A stretch of 64,000 nt of DNA from Streptomyces sp. NBC_00376 (GTDB taxonomy: Bacteria; Actinomycetota; Actinomycetes; Streptomycetales; Streptomycetaceae): positions 2,666,001-2,730,000 of the forward strand of contig NZ_CP107960.1 of the NCBI RefSeq assembly GCF_036077095.1, in the 5' to 3' direction. How positions within the stretch are numbered: position 1 is the first letter of the stretch; every line of letters starts with the position of its first letter. A program made the position numbers and the translations under genes. This document shows, piece by piece, positions 48,256 through 57,143 of this stretch. Below the pieces are notes generated by a model. That model was given only the letters and a program-made list of their open reading frames with translations, made no database searches and was not told where the DNA came from.

Positions 48256-49755
48256 ATGTTTCTCAGCGTCGCCATCGTCCTGCGCGAGTCGGCCCGCAAG
48301 CATCCCGACCGCGTGGCCGTGGTCGATTCGGGCACCCGGATCACCTACCGCGAGCTGTGGGACGGGACGCTGCGCTGCGCGGGCGCGCTGCGGGCCTCGG
48401 GGGTCCGGCCGGGCGACCGGGTCGCGGTGCTGCTGCCCAACTCGGCGGACTTCCTGTACGCGTACTTCGGCGCGCTGGCCGCCGGGGCGACGGTGGTGCC
48501 GGTGCACGGGCTGCTGGTGGCCGAGGAGGTGGCGTACGTGCTGCGGCACAGCGGCTCCGTCGTGCTGATCGGCGGCGGTCCGATGTGGCCGGTCGCCGAG
48601 GAGGGGGCACGCGCCGCGGGGGTCAGGGCCGTGCAGGGCGTGCCGGAGGGCGGCGACCCGCTGACCGCGGCGGAGCCGGCGGCGCCGGAGGACACCGCGG
48701 TGATCCTCTACACCAGCGGCACGACCGGGCGGCCCAAGGGGGCGCTGCTCACCCACCTCAACATCGTGCTGAACGCCTCCGTGGTCGCCCACGACCTGCT
48801 GCGGCTGGACGTCGACGACGTGGTCCTCGGCTGTCTGCCGCTGTTCCACACCTACGGGCAGACCTGTGCGATGAACGCCACGCTGCGGGCCGGGGCGACG
48901 CTCGTGCTCATGCCGCGCTTCAGCGGCGCGGGCGCGCTGGAGCTGCTGGCCGCCGAAGGCGTGAGCGTCTTCATGGGCGTGCCGACGATGTACCACGCCC
49001 TCGTGGAGGCGGCGGCGCAGGACGACGCGACGCACCGTCCCACCCTGCGCGCGGCCGTCTCGGGCGGCGCGGCCCTCCCCGTCGCCGTGCTCGAACGCTT
49101 CGAGGAGACCTTCGCGACGCAGGTCCTGGAGGGCTACGGGCTGACCGAGACCTCCCCGGTCGCCACCTTCAACCAGCCGGAGATCGGCCGCCGCCCCGGC
49201 ACGGTCGGCCACCCGGTGTGGGGCGTGGAGATCGGGGTGGCGGACGCGGCGGTGGAGGAGGCCGTGGTGCTGCTCGCGGACGGCGAGGTCGGCGAGGTCG
49301 TGGTGCGCGGCCACAACGTGTTCGCCGGGTATCTCGACGATCCGGTGGCGACGGCCAGGGCGGTGGTCGACGGCTGGTTCCGCACCGGGGATCTCGGGGT
49401 CCGGGACGAGGACGGCTTCCTGAGCATCGTCGACCGGAAGAAGGACCTGGTCATCCGGGGCGGCTTCAACATCTATCCGCGTGAGGTCGAGGAGGTGCTG
49501 GTCCGCCATCCGGCGGTCTCCGAGGTCGCGGTGATCGGTGTGCCCGACGAGGCGCGCGGCGAGGAGATCTGCGCGGTCGTCGTACTGCGGGCCGGGGCGG
49601 AGGCGGTGACGGAGCAGGAGCTGATCGCCTGGTCCAGGGAGCGGCTCGGGCGGCACAAGTACCCGCGCGTCGTGCGGTTCACCGGGGCGCTGCCGCTGGG
49701 CCCGACCGGCAAGGTGCTCAAGCGGGCACTGACGGCGGCTCCTCCCTCCTCCTGA
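48256..49755 (+). CDS. Acyl-CoA synthetase/AMP-dependent ligase
   Basis: A 499-residue ANL-family enzyme forming an acyl-adenylate and then an acyl-CoA. Motifs are the phosphate loop YTSGTTGRPKGALLTH, the A5 motif GYGLTETSP, the hinge KKDLVIRGGFNIYPREVEE and the C-terminal catalytic lysine in PTGKVLKRAL. The overall pattern suits long- or medium-chain fatty acids, though malonate and aromatic acids remain possible. The ATG follows GGAG. It lies 103 nt before the esterase gene. Confidence 0.9.
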   Translation: MFLSVAIVLRESARKHPDRVAVVDSGTRITYRELWDGTLRCAGALRASGVRPGDRVAVLLPNSADFLYAYFGALAAGATVVPVHGLLVAEEVAYVLRHSGSVVLIGGGPMWPVAEEGARAAGVRAVQGVPEGGDPLTAAEPAAPEDTAVILYTSGTTGRPKGALLTHLNIVLNASVVAHDLLRLDVDDVVLGCLPLFHTYGQTCAMNATLRAGATLVLMPRFSGAGALELLAAEGVSVFMGVPTMYHALVEAAAQDDATHRPTLRAAVSGGAALPVAVLERFEETFATQVLEGYGLTETSPVATFNQPEIGRRPGTVGHPVWGVEIGVADAAVEEAVVLLADGEVGEVVVRGHNVFAGYLDDPVATARAVVDGWFRTGDLGVRDEDGFLSIVDRKKDLVIRGGFNIYPREVEEVLVRHPAVSEVAVIGVPDEARGEEICAVVVLRAGAEAVTEQELIAWSRERLGRHKYPRVVRFTGALPLGPTGKVLKRALTAAPPSS

Positions 49756-49858
49756 CCCCGCCCGCCACGGCGGCGGAGCCGGTCCGGGTCGACGCGGCCC
49801 CGGTCCGGGTACACATCGGTCACCGGTCCGCGATCGCACCGCAGAAGGGCTGAACCAC

Positions 49859-51346
49859 ATGTCTGCCGTACCCACACCGATACCCGGGACGTCGCCCCGG
49901 GTCAGCACGGTCCACGGGGCGGTGCGCGGCACGCTGGAGCAGGGTGTCGCCGTCTTCCGCGGCATCCCGTACGCCGCCGCGCCGGTCGGCGCCCTGCGCT
50001 TCGGGGCACCCGTGCCGCCCGAGCCCTGGGAAGGGGTGCGGGACGCGGTGGCGTTCGGGCCGACCGCGCCCAAGCGGCCGTACGACCCGCCGCTGGACCG
50101 GCTGCTGCCCGACCCCGACGTACCGGGCGACAACTGCCTCAACCTCAATGTGTGGACGCCGTCCCCGGCCGCCACCGGGCTGCCCGTGATCGTCTGGATC
50201 CACGGCGGTTCGCTGCTGCACGGCTCGTCGGCGGTGCCGCTGTACGACGGGACCGCGTTCGCCCGGGACGGTGTGGTCCTGGTGTCGGTCAACTACCGGC
50301 TCGGCGTGGAGGGGTTCGGGGTGTTCCCGGACGCGCCCGCCAACCGGGGGCTGCTCGACCAGATCGCGGCCCTGACCTGGGTGCGGGAGAACATCGTGGC
50401 GTTCGGCGGCGATCCGGACCTGGTCACGGTGTGCGGCGAGTCGGCGGGGGCGATCAGCATCGGCGCCCTGCTGGCCGCCCCTCGGACCAGGGGCCTGTTC
50501 CGGCGGGCCGTGCTGCAGAGCGGCGCGCCGACCGCGCTGCCGCTCGGCGCGGGCGCCCGGCGCACCACGGAGCTGATCGCCAAGCGGCTCGGGGTGGCGG
50601 CGACGGCCGGGGCGCTGGCCGCGGTGGATCCGGCCGCGCTGCTGGCCGCGCAGACCGAGGTGACGGCCGGCGGCTCGCCGCTGACCGGCGGGAATTCCTT
50701 CCAGATCGTGGTGGACGGCGATCTGCTGCCCCGCGATCCGCTCGAAGCGCTGCTGGACGGCGCCGCGTCCGGTGTCGATCTGCTGCTGGGCTCGAACAGC
50801 GAGGAGTACCGGCTCTGGTTCGTACCGAGCGGTCTGACGGAGCGGCTGTCCGCGTTCAAGCTCAGGCTGGCCCTGCTGAAGTTCAAGGTGCCGGGCGCCA
50901 CGACGCGTACGTACCGGGCGAACCGGCCGGGGGCCACGCCGGGTGAGCTGCTCGGGGCGCTCGCCACCGATCTGCTGCTGCGGGTCCCGCTGAACCGGGT
51001 GGCCGACGCCCGTGCGGACGGGCCGGGAAGCACCCATGTCTACGAGTTCGGCTGGCCGTCCCCGGTGCTGCGGCTGGGCGCCTGTCACGCGCTGGAGATC
51101 GGCTTCGTCTTCGACACGCTGGACAAGCCCGACGCGGTGGCGCTGGCCGGTGCGGGCGCCCCGCAGGAGCTGGCCGACGCGATGCACGCGGCGTGGGTGG
51201 CGTTCGCCGCGTCCGGCGACCCCGGCTGGCCGGCCTGGGACGCCTCGCGCCCGGTGATGGGCTTCGGCCCCGGCAGGCCCGCAGTGGTGCGGGCCCCGCG
51301 CGACGAGGAGCTGCGCGGCTGGGCTCCGTACCGCGGGAGCGCCTGA
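49859..51346 (+). CDS. Type B carboxylesterase family protein
   Basis: A 495-residue alpha/beta hydrolase of the carboxylesterase/para-nitrobenzyl esterase group. The nucleophile is S195 in CGESAGAISIG. The oxyanion motif IVWIHGGSLLHGSS and the opening VRGTLEQGVAVFRGIPYA are typical. No signal peptide is seen, so it acts in the cytoplasm. With the upstream ligase it could release an acid from an ester and activate it, which would explain the pairing. Confidence 0.9.
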   Translation: MSAVPTPIPGTSPRVSTVHGAVRGTLEQGVAVFRGIPYAAAPVGALRFGAPVPPEPWEGVRDAVAFGPTAPKRPYDPPLDRLLPDPDVPGDNCLNLNVWTPSPAATGLPVIVWIHGGSLLHGSSAVPLYDGTAFARDGVVLVSVNYRLGVEGFGVFPDAPANRGLLDQIAALTWVRENIVAFGGDPDLVTVCGESAGAISIGALLAAPRTRGLFRRAVLQSGAPTALPLGAGARRTTELIAKRLGVAATAGALAAVDPAALLAAQTEVTAGGSPLTGGNSFQIVVDGDLLPRDPLEALLDGAASGVDLLLGSNSEEYRLWFVPSGLTERLSAFKLRLALLKFKVPGATTRTYRANRPGATPGELLGALATDLLLRVPLNRVADARADGPGSTHVYEFGWPSPVLRLGACHALEIGFVFDTLDKPDAVALAGAGAPQELADAMHAAWVAFAASGDPGWPAWDASRPVMGFGPGRPAVVRAPRDEELRGWAPYRGSA

Positions 51347-51353
51347 ACGGCGG

Positions 51354-51376
51354 CCCCCGGCCCGGGAGGCCGGGGG
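51354..51376. terminator. Bidirectional terminator hairpin
   Basis: A perfect 9-bp GC stem (51354-51362 with 51368-51376) with a five-base loop lies between the convergent esterase and EF-hand genes. Confidence 0.75.
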
Positions 51377-51387
51377 TCCTTCAGGAC

Positions 51388-51603
51388 TCAGTCCTTGTTC
51401 TGGGCCGCCCAGAACTCCTCGAACGTGAGCAGCCCGTCGCCGTTGGCGTCGTGCGAGTTGATGACTGCCTGGGCCACCGTCTCGGTGACGTAGGGGTCGC
51501 CGAGCTGCGCCATCACGCTCTTGTACTCGACGGCCGAGATCAGCCCGTCGCCGTTCAGATCGAACCGTTCGAATGCCTTGCGCGCCGACTCTATGTCCGC
51601 CAC
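51388..51603 (-). CDS. cabB: Two-EF-hand calcium-binding protein (CabB-like)
   Basis: A 71-residue protein with two complete EF-hand loops. Loop 1 ligands are D15, N17, D19, L21 (backbone), S23 and E26, and loop 2 ligands are D52, N54, D56, L58, T60 and E63. It should bind two calcium ions and act as a small cytoplasmic calcium sensor. Size and position resemble CabB of S. coelicolor, as I recall (SCO5464). GTG start with AAGGGG upstream. Confidence 0.88.
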   Translation of the reverse strand: MADIESARKAFERFDLNGDGLISAVEYKSVMAQLGDPYVTETVAQAVINSHDANGDGLLTFEEFWAAQNKD

Positions 51604-51770
51604 GGTTTCGCCCCTTCGTAATCCCTGATCAATGCCTGGCCAATGCCTGACCGACGGGGGTCAGATTAACGGTCGCGACCGGTGGCCTTCGCGGCGGCCG
51701 GTAGTCGATCATGAGTGGGGGGAGTCCGCCGCCCGGCGGACCACGGACCGGACGGGGAAGCGGGACACCG

Positions 51771-52409
51771 ATGGATGACGCGCTGGCACGGATCATGACG
51801 GCCTCGGCGCACGGGCGGTTTCCCCCGCCGGACGGTTCGACGACCGTGGTGCGGCAGCCCTCGGCCCGGGACGCCGGGGTGCTGGCGTTCACCGCGCACT
51901 CGGTGGTCTTCACCGACGAGGACCCCGACTGGGTGCGGGCCGTGCTGGCCAGAACGCCCGGCGACGAGCTCGCCGCGACGATGAACCCGCACTTCCTGAA
52001 CGCGCTGCTGGCCCGGACCGGCCGGCACATGAACACCGTCGACCTGCTGACGGTCGCCCCCGCGCTGCCCGGCGAACCGGAGATCGAGCTGCGGGAGATC
52101 GAGGACCCGGAGCATCCACGGGTGGCGCGGGCGATGCAGTACCGCGACGAGGTGCGGGTCTGGTCCGCCGACGGCGGCGTGGTGATCCTCGGCCGGGGCG
52201 TCGCGGGCCGCTGGGAGACCGCGATCGAGGTGGCCGAGGAGGCGCGCGGCCGGCGGCTGGGCGAGCGGCTCGCGCGGGCGGCCAGGCAGCTGGTGCCGGA
52301 CGCGGTGGTCTGGGCCCAGCAGTCGCCGGGGAACGCCCGCAGCGTGCGGACGTTCCAGGCGGCGGGCTACCGGCCGGTGGGCTCGGAGGCCCTCTTCGTC
52401 ATGGGGTGA
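51771..52409 (+). CDS. GNAT-family N-acetyltransferase
   Basis: A 212-residue protein. The C-terminal GNAT fold is seen in WETAIEVAEEARGRRLGERLARAARQLV split over the acetyl-CoA loop (EEARGRRLGERLA), and in the closing NARSVRTFQAAGYRPVGSE. The N-terminal half is less conserved. I chose the ATG at 51771; an ATG at 51711 would add a Gly/Pro-rich lead. It ends 12 nt from the convergent ADP-ribosyltransferase gene. Substrate unknown. Confidence 0.82.
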   Translation: MDDALARIMTASAHGRFPPPDGSTTVVRQPSARDAGVLAFTAHSVVFTDEDPDWVRAVLARTPGDELAATMNPHFLNALLARTGRHMNTVDLLTVAPALPGEPEIELREIEDPEHPRVARAMQYRDEVRVWSADGGVVILGRGVAGRWETAIEVAEEARGRRLGERLARAARQLVPDAVVWAQQSPGNARSVRTFQAAGYRPVGSEALFVMG

Positions 52410-52421
52410 GTGTTCGCCGGA

Positions 52422-53027
52422 TCAGCTGCGCCACGGCTTGTAGTGCGGGTTGTCGACGCACTCGTTCATGATCTCGGTCTTGCTCGCCCGGTCGATCGGG
52501 CACGCCCCGACGATGAACTCCCGGTCGACGCCGCCGGGGAAGGCGACCTCCACCTGGTCGGCGTACTTGTGGGTGTCACCGATCGTCCTGTTCACGTCGA
52601 TGCCGCCGGGAGCGTCGATGTAGTAGTTGAACTCGCTCTTCCACTTCTTGTACAGGTCGTGGTCGTACGTGGTGGAGACGAACGGCGACGGCTGGTTGAC
52701 CAGGACGTACTTCTCCAGGTCGTACTGGCCGTAGTCGATGTCCCTGGCGTGGAAGCCCTCGTCGAAGATGGCCGACGGGCCCCGGCCGTCCGCCCGGTAG
52801 AGCTGGCGGCAGTCGACCCGCCACGAGGGCTGCGGGGTGATCCGGTCGACGTCCACCGGGTCGGCGGCGGCGAAGAGGTGGTCGGCGACGGCCGGGCAGC
52901 CGCCGGGCTTGAACGCGGCGGCAGGGGCGGCGGCGGGGGCGGCCTCCGTGGCGGCGGCCGGGACGAGCACGGCGGAGAGGGAGAGAACGGCGAGTGCGGC
53001 CCGGCGCCGCAGACGAGAAGTGATCAT
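52422..53027 (-). CDS. Secreted scabin/ScARP-type mono-ADP-ribosyltransferase
   Basis: A 201-residue exported toxin-like enzyme of the pierisin/scabin family, which ADP-ribosylates guanine in nucleosides or DNA. The signal peptide spans about residues 1-30 (RLRRRAALAVLSLSAVLVPA). Catalytic elements are R78 in LYRAD, the S118-T-T motif in PFVSTTYD, and Q158-x-E160 in ADQVEVAF, which is the guanine-type Q-x-E. EKYVLVNQPSPF and DAPGGIDVNRTIG are close to the S. coelicolor SCO5461 protein as I remember it. ATG 53030 or 53027 are both possible. It is last in a three-gene strand run. Confidence 0.93.
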   Translation of the reverse strand: MITSRLRRRAALAVLSLSAVLVPAAATEAAPAAAPAAAFKPGGCPAVADHLFAAADPVDVDRITPQPSWRVDCRQLYRADGRGPSAIFDEGFHARDIDYGQYDLEKYVLVNQPSPFVSTTYDHDLYKKWKSEFNYYIDAPGGIDVNRTIGDTHKYADQVEVAFPGGVDREFIVGACPIDRASKTEIMNECVDNPHYKPWRS

Positions 53028-53117
53028 CATGATGGTCACTGTCGCGGCGGCGCGGCGCCGGGCCATGGAGTGTCACCCGAAGGCGAGCGTGTCAGGCGCG
53101 GTGTTGACGTCGGGCCG

Positions 53118-54305
53118 TCAGCGGAAGACGCCGGTGTGGCCGAGCGAGTAGCGGCCCGGCTGCGGGTAGACGGCGAGTCCGTGCGGGCCGCTGCCCACCG
53201 GGATACGGGCCAGCTGCTTGCCGGTGGCGGTGTCGATCGCGTACACCTCGGCGTCGTAACGTCCGCTCAGCCAGAGGACCTTGCCGTCCGCCGAGACCCC
53301 GCCCATGTCGGGGCTGCCGCCGCCTGGCAGCCGCCACTTCGTCGCCAGCTTGCGCTTGGCGAAGTCGAAGACGGAGATGGTGCCCTCGCCGCGGTTGGAG
53401 ATGTACATCTGCTTGGAGTCGCGGCTGACGTAGAGGCCGTGGGTGCCCTTGCCGGTGTGCAGCAGCTTCGGGGTGGTGAACTTCTTCCCGTCCAGCACCC
53501 AGATCCCGTCGGCGACCATGTCCGCGATGTAGAACGTCCCACCGTCCGGCGACAGCTTCACGTCCTGCGGCATCGCGCCGCCGAGCGGCAGCTTCTGCTG
53601 CCCGACGACCTTCATCTTCGCGGTGTCGACCTTGAGGAGTTCGCCGGAGAACTCGCAGGAGACGATGAAGTACCGGCCGTCGGCGGAGAAGTCGGCGTGG
53701 TTGACGCCCGCGCAGTCGACCGGGACGGTCTTGGCCGTCTTCATGGTGTGGGCGTCGCGGAAGACCAGCTGACGGTCCATCGAGGCCATCACCACGGCGT
53801 ACTTGCCGTCCGGGGTGAAGTAGAGGTTGTACGGGTCGGAGACCGGCACCGTGGGGCCGGTCTTCCCGGTGGCCGGGTCGATGACGGTGAGGCTGTCGCC
53901 GATGTCGTTGTTGACCCAGAGGGTCTTCAGGTCCCAGGAGGGGACGACGTGCTGCGGCTGGCGGCCGACCTTGATGGTTTTGATGACCTTGTACGTGGCG
54001 GGGTCGATCACGGACACGGTGTCGGAGTTGGTGTTGGGGACGTACACCCGGGACGGGAAGTCCTTGACGACCGGGGACAGCTTTCCCCGGTCGGCCGAGT
54101 AGACGTCCTTGGCGTCGAGCACCGGGGGCATCCCGGGGAGCCCCGGTGGTGCGGGCGGCGCGACGCGGTCGGCCTCGGCGGGCCGGGCGGCCTCGCTGCC
54201 GACGGCCTGGACGTTCGCCTTCTCGGCGGAGGTGCCGCAGCCGGTGAGTACGGCCAGCAGGACGCCCCCGAGCAGGGCCGCGGTGTGCTTGGTGGAGGGA
54301 GACAT
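53118..54305 (-). CDS. YVTN beta-propeller lipoprotein
   Basis: A 395-residue exported lipoprotein with lipid-modified C23 in the lipobox LTGCGTS. The rest forms a seven-blade-type propeller with repeats such as VYVPNTNSDTVSVIDPATYK and KMYISNRGEGTISVFD-like units. Such domains usually bind partners rather than catalyse. Its start codon overlaps the stop of the upstream deacetylase-like gene by one base (TGATG), so translation is coupled. Confidence 0.87.
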   Translation of the reverse strand: MSPSTKHTAALLGGVLLAVLTGCGTSAEKANVQAVGSEAARPAEADRVAPPAPPGLPGMPPVLDAKDVYSADRGKLSPVVKDFPSRVYVPNTNSDTVSVIDPATYKVIKTIKVGRQPQHVVPSWDLKTLWVNNDIGDSLTVIDPATGKTGPTVPVSDPYNLYFTPDGKYAVVMASMDRQLVFRDAHTMKTAKTVPVDCAGVNHADFSADGRYFIVSCEFSGELLKVDTAKMKVVGQQKLPLGGAMPQDVKLSPDGGTFYIADMVADGIWVLDGKKFTTPKLLHTGKGTHGLYVSRDSKQMYISNRGEGTISVFDFAKRKLATKWRLPGGGSPDMGGVSADGKVLWLSGRYDAEVYAIDTATGKQLARIPVGSGPHGLAVYPQPGRYSLGHTGVFR

Positions 54306-55123
54306 CAGGTCAGCAGCTCCGTGGTCGTCACCGCGCGCAGTCGGCGGCGGTCGATTTCGGTGAGGAGGAGGGGCAGCGCGGCGACCGTGTCCGCGTAGCC
54401 GAAGTGCAGGCTCACCACCGATCCGTTGCGGATCTCCCCGGCCACCTTGCGGGTGACGGCCGCGGCGCCGGGAGAGGTGAAGTCGAGGGAGTCCACGTCG
54501 TACGAGAGGATGTGCGGGTAGCCCGCCCTGGCGGCCAGCCGCTGGACGAGCGGGGTGGCGTTCCGGGCGCGCGAGGGGCGGAACCAGGTGCCGATGGAGC
54601 CGGTGAGCCTGCGCAGCCGCTGGGCGCAGTCGTTGATCTCCGCGTACGCCTCGGCCTCGCCCATCGAGGAGATGTCGGTGTGGTGCTGGGTGTGGTTGCC
54701 GAGTTCGTGGCCGCCGTCGAGGATGCGCCGGGCCACGTCGGGGTGTTCGTCGAGCCAGCTGCCGACGGCGAGGACGGTGACCCGGGCGTGGGCCCGTTCG
54801 GCCTCGGCGAGCACGGTGCGGGCGATGGCGGGGTCGCCCTGGCCGTGGAAGGTGAGGGCGACGCGGGCGCGGTCGCGGGGGCCGTGGTCGATCTGGACCG
54901 GCTGTCCGGGGAAGCGGTGCGGTCCGGGGGCGGGATTCGGGGACGGGGGCCGGGTGGTCGCGTCGGCCAGGTTCTTCGGGCTCACCGTGTCCGTGACGGT
55001 CCCGGCCGGTGTGCCGACGGCATCGCGGTCCGCGCATCCGGCGGCGAGGACACCGGCGAGGGCGGCCCCTGCTCCCGCGCGCAGGGCGCCGCGGCGGTGC
55101 ACCGGAGTGTCGGAGACGTTCAT
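54305..55123 (-). CDS. Polysaccharide deacetylase-like lipoprotein with altered NodB motif
   Basis: A 272-residue exported protein. The signal has HRRGALRAGAG and a lipobox LAAGC with C30, suggesting a Tat lipoprotein. The NodB fold is supported by the zinc motif GHELGNHTQHHTD and FRPSRARN. The catalytic motif 1, normally TFDDGP, reads TFHGQGD, so the base and metal Asp pair is missing. It may be an inactive or altered relative. First gene of the run ending in the ADP-ribosyltransferase. Confidence 0.85.
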   Translation of the reverse strand: MNVSDTPVHRRGALRAGAGAALAGVLAAGCADRDAVGTPAGTVTDTVSPKNLADATTRPPSPNPAPGPHRFPGQPVQIDHGPRDRARVALTFHGQGDPAIARTVLAEAERAHARVTVLAVGSWLDEHPDVARRILDGGHELGNHTQHHTDISSMGEAEAYAEINDCAQRLRRLTGSIGTWFRPSRARNATPLVQRLAARAGYPHILSYDVDSLDFTSPGAAAVTRKVAGEIRNGSVVSLHFGYADTVAALPLLLTEIDRRRLRAVTTTELLT

Positions 55124-55498
55124 GTGCAGACACAGTAGGGGCGAAATGAGATGGAAATAACAATTTAGGCATATGGGTGAACCGAATGAATCACTCACTC
55201 AATCCCATAAATATTCACACTTTTACAGGCAAGTGACCCATCACACCTGCGATTCACCTGGAGAATGTCCCGCTATGACCGTAGATGCATAGATTGCACC
55301 TTTGGCGGGGAGGTCGCCCGTCTGCCATAGTCGGTCACACGACCGCATGACCCGAGCCAGGTCGTCACAAGCGGCCGCGAACACACCCCCCATTTCGCGG
55401 CCCCCACACAGCAGCCCCCGAAGCGCCTCACCACGGCGGACGGGGGCTGCTGTGGTTTCCGGGCACGGGCAGCACGGGTACGGACCCGCCGGCCGGGA
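55124..55498. other. AT-rich intergenic region with promoter and terminator
   Basis: These 375 bases contain no gene. About 55140-55240 is strikingly AT-rich for this genome and holds the promoter of the deacetylase-like operon, on the minus strand. The right part holds the terminator at 55407-55454. Confidence 0.6.
55407..55454 (-). terminator. Terminator of the HATPase gene
   Basis: A perfect 14-bp stem (55407-55420 with 55441-55454) with a 20-base loop lies about 45 nt after the stop of the ATP-binding protein gene. Confidence 0.8.
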
Positions 55499-56095
55499 TC
55501 AGCGGTCGGAGATCCGCATCTCGAACCAGGTGGTCTTGCCGCGCGGCAGCAGATCCACACCCCAGCGGTCGGAGAGCTTGTCGACGAGGAAGAGGCCCCG
55601 CCCGCTGACATCCATCGGCTGAACGGGCATCAGGCAGGGCAGTCCGCGCGAGGGGTCGCGCACCTCGATCCTGATCCAGCCACGGCGGCGCATCATCCGC
55701 AGCCCGAAGACCCGGGCGCCGGTGTGCCGCACCGCGTTGCCGACGAGCTCCGAGACGAGCAGCACGGCGTACTCGGCGGTCTGCGGGGAGAGCGCCCACT
55801 GACGCAGCACCACGCACGAGGTGAGCCGCCGGGCAGTCGCCGCGGACTCCGGACGGGAGGGCAACCGGACTTCGCCCTCCGCCGGATTCCCGAACAACTC
55901 CAGTGCCTTGAACGCCTGTTCGTCCTCCGCGGTCGGCATCCACCGCGCCGCCGTCGCACCGCTGTGCGGTCGCGGCTGTTCCACACCCTCCAGGCCCGCC
56001 ATGGACACCATCATGGCCGCACGACGGACGGGCCGGGGCCGTTCCAAAGGAATCAGCGCCCCGGAACTCGCCGCTCCATGGAGACGGGTAGGCAT
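55499..56095 (-). CDS. ATP-binding (HATPase_c_2) anti-sigma-type regulatory protein
   Basis: A 198-residue protein of the RsbW/SpoIIAB-like kinase group that is very numerous in Streptomyces. The N-box is VSELVGNAVRHTGARVFG, and the glycine boxes are IRIEVRDPSRGLP and GRGLFLVDKLSDRWGV. It likely phosphorylates or binds an anti-sigma antagonist, but no partner gene is adjacent. The start at 56095 is tentative; ATGs at 56014 and 56011 would remove a 27-residue lead. Confidence 0.82.
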   Translation of the reverse strand: MPTRLHGAASSGALIPLERPRPVRRAAMMVSMAGLEGVEQPRPHSGATAARWMPTAEDEQAFKALELFGNPAEGEVRLPSRPESAATARRLTSCVVLRQWALSPQTAEYAVLLVSELVGNAVRHTGARVFGLRMMRRRGWIRIEVRDPSRGLPCLMPVQPMDVSGRGLFLVDKLSDRWGVDLLPRGKTTWFEMRISDR

Positions 56096-56181
56096 ATGCC
56101 AGTGGCAGAATGCGAGCTGCTACAACCCCTCTGACCTGCACGAACATGCCCTCCGAGCGCGATCCGAGGGCTCATCGGGGT

Positions 56182-56212
56182 GCTGGGCCTTAAGGTTGTC
56201 TTAAGGCCCAGC
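56182..56212. terminator. Hairpin upstream of the HATPase gene
   Basis: A perfect 13-bp inverted repeat GCTGGGCCTTAAG / CTTAAGGCCCAGC with a five-base loop lies 53 nt after the stop of the enoyl-CoA hydratase gene. It probably ends that transcript. Confidence 0.8.
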
Positions 56213-56265
56213 TAATCCGCCCGCACGGATGAACGCGCGTCGGTCTGTGCCCAACTTGCGTTCGG

Positions 56266-57033
56266 TCAGAGGAATTTGGCCTTGCCCGGCCCCTCTTCGA
56301 CGAAGCTGCGCATTCCGCGCTCCCGGTCCTCGGTGGCGAACAGTCCGGCGAACCAGTTCCGCTCGATCGTGAGCCCGGTGTCGATGTCCGTCTCCAGGCC
56401 GGCGTCGATGGATTCCTTGGCGGCGCGCAGCGCCAGAGCCGGCCCCTTGGCCAGCGCGGCGGCCCAGGCGTGCGCCTGCTCGTACACCTCGGCGGCGGGC
56501 ACCACCCGGTCCACCAGACCGATCGCCAGGGCCTCTTCGGCCCGCACGTGGCGGCCGGTGAAGATCAGGTCCTTGGCCCGGGAGGGGCCGATCAGCCGGG
56601 CCAGGCGCTGGGTGCCGCCCGCGCCCGGGATCAGCCCGAGCAGGATCTCGGGCTGGCCGAGCTTGGCGTTGTCGCCGGCGATGCGGAAGTCGGCGCAGAG
56701 CGCCAGCTCGCAGCCGCCGCCCAGTGCGTAGCCGGTGACGGCGGCGACGACGGGCTTGGGGATCCGGGCCACCGCGGTGAACGAGTCCTGCAGCGCCTTG
56801 GACCGTACGACCATCGCCGTGTGGTCCATCGCCTGCATCTCCTTGATGTCCGCGCCCGCCGCGAACACCTTCTCGCCGCCGTAGAGGACCACGGCGCGCA
56901 CGTCGTCGCGGCGGGTCGCCTCCTCGGCGAGTTCACGCAGCCGGTCCTGGGTGGCGACGTCCAGGGCGTTCATGGGCGGGCGGTCCAGCAGGATCGTGCC
57001 GACGCCGTCGCGTACTTCGAGGTTTGCGGTCAT
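56266..57033 (-). CDS. Enoyl-CoA hydratase/isomerase (crotonase family)
   Basis: A 255-residue crotonase. Both catalytic glutamates are present: E109 in ALGGGCELALCADF and E129 in GQPEILLGLIPGAGGTQRL, which supports true hydratase activity in fatty acid beta-oxidation. The CoA-binding FAAGADIKEM motif is at about 57-66. The next gene on the same strand is a transpeptidase upstream and separated by a strong terminator, so it is its own unit. Confidence 0.93.
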   Translation of the reverse strand: MTANLEVRDGVGTILLDRPPMNALDVATQDRLRELAEEATRRDDVRAVVLYGGEKVFAAGADIKEMQAMDHTAMVVRSKALQDSFTAVARIPKPVVAAVTGYALGGGCELALCADFRIAGDNAKLGQPEILLGLIPGAGGTQRLARLIGPSRAKDLIFTGRHVRAEEALAIGLVDRVVPAAEVYEQAHAWAAALAKGPALALRAAKESIDAGLETDIDTGLTIERNWFAGLFATEDRERGMRSFVEEGPGKAKFL

Positions 57034-57060
57034 GGGGGCAGGTTAACCGTCGCTAACGAC

Positions 57061-57099
57061 GGCGGGCCCGGTGCTGTTGGTCACAGCACCGGGCCCGCT
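57061..57099 (-). terminator. Terminator after the first L,D-transpeptidase gene
   Basis: A perfect 16-bp stem lies 45 nt past the stop of the transpeptidase gene (arms 57062-57077 and 57083-57098) with a five-base loop, one of the strongest hairpins in the window. Confidence 0.88.
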
Positions 57100-57143
57100 C
57101 CGTACGGCTCGCGCGGAGAACTACGTGTCGCTTGCGCGGAGGA

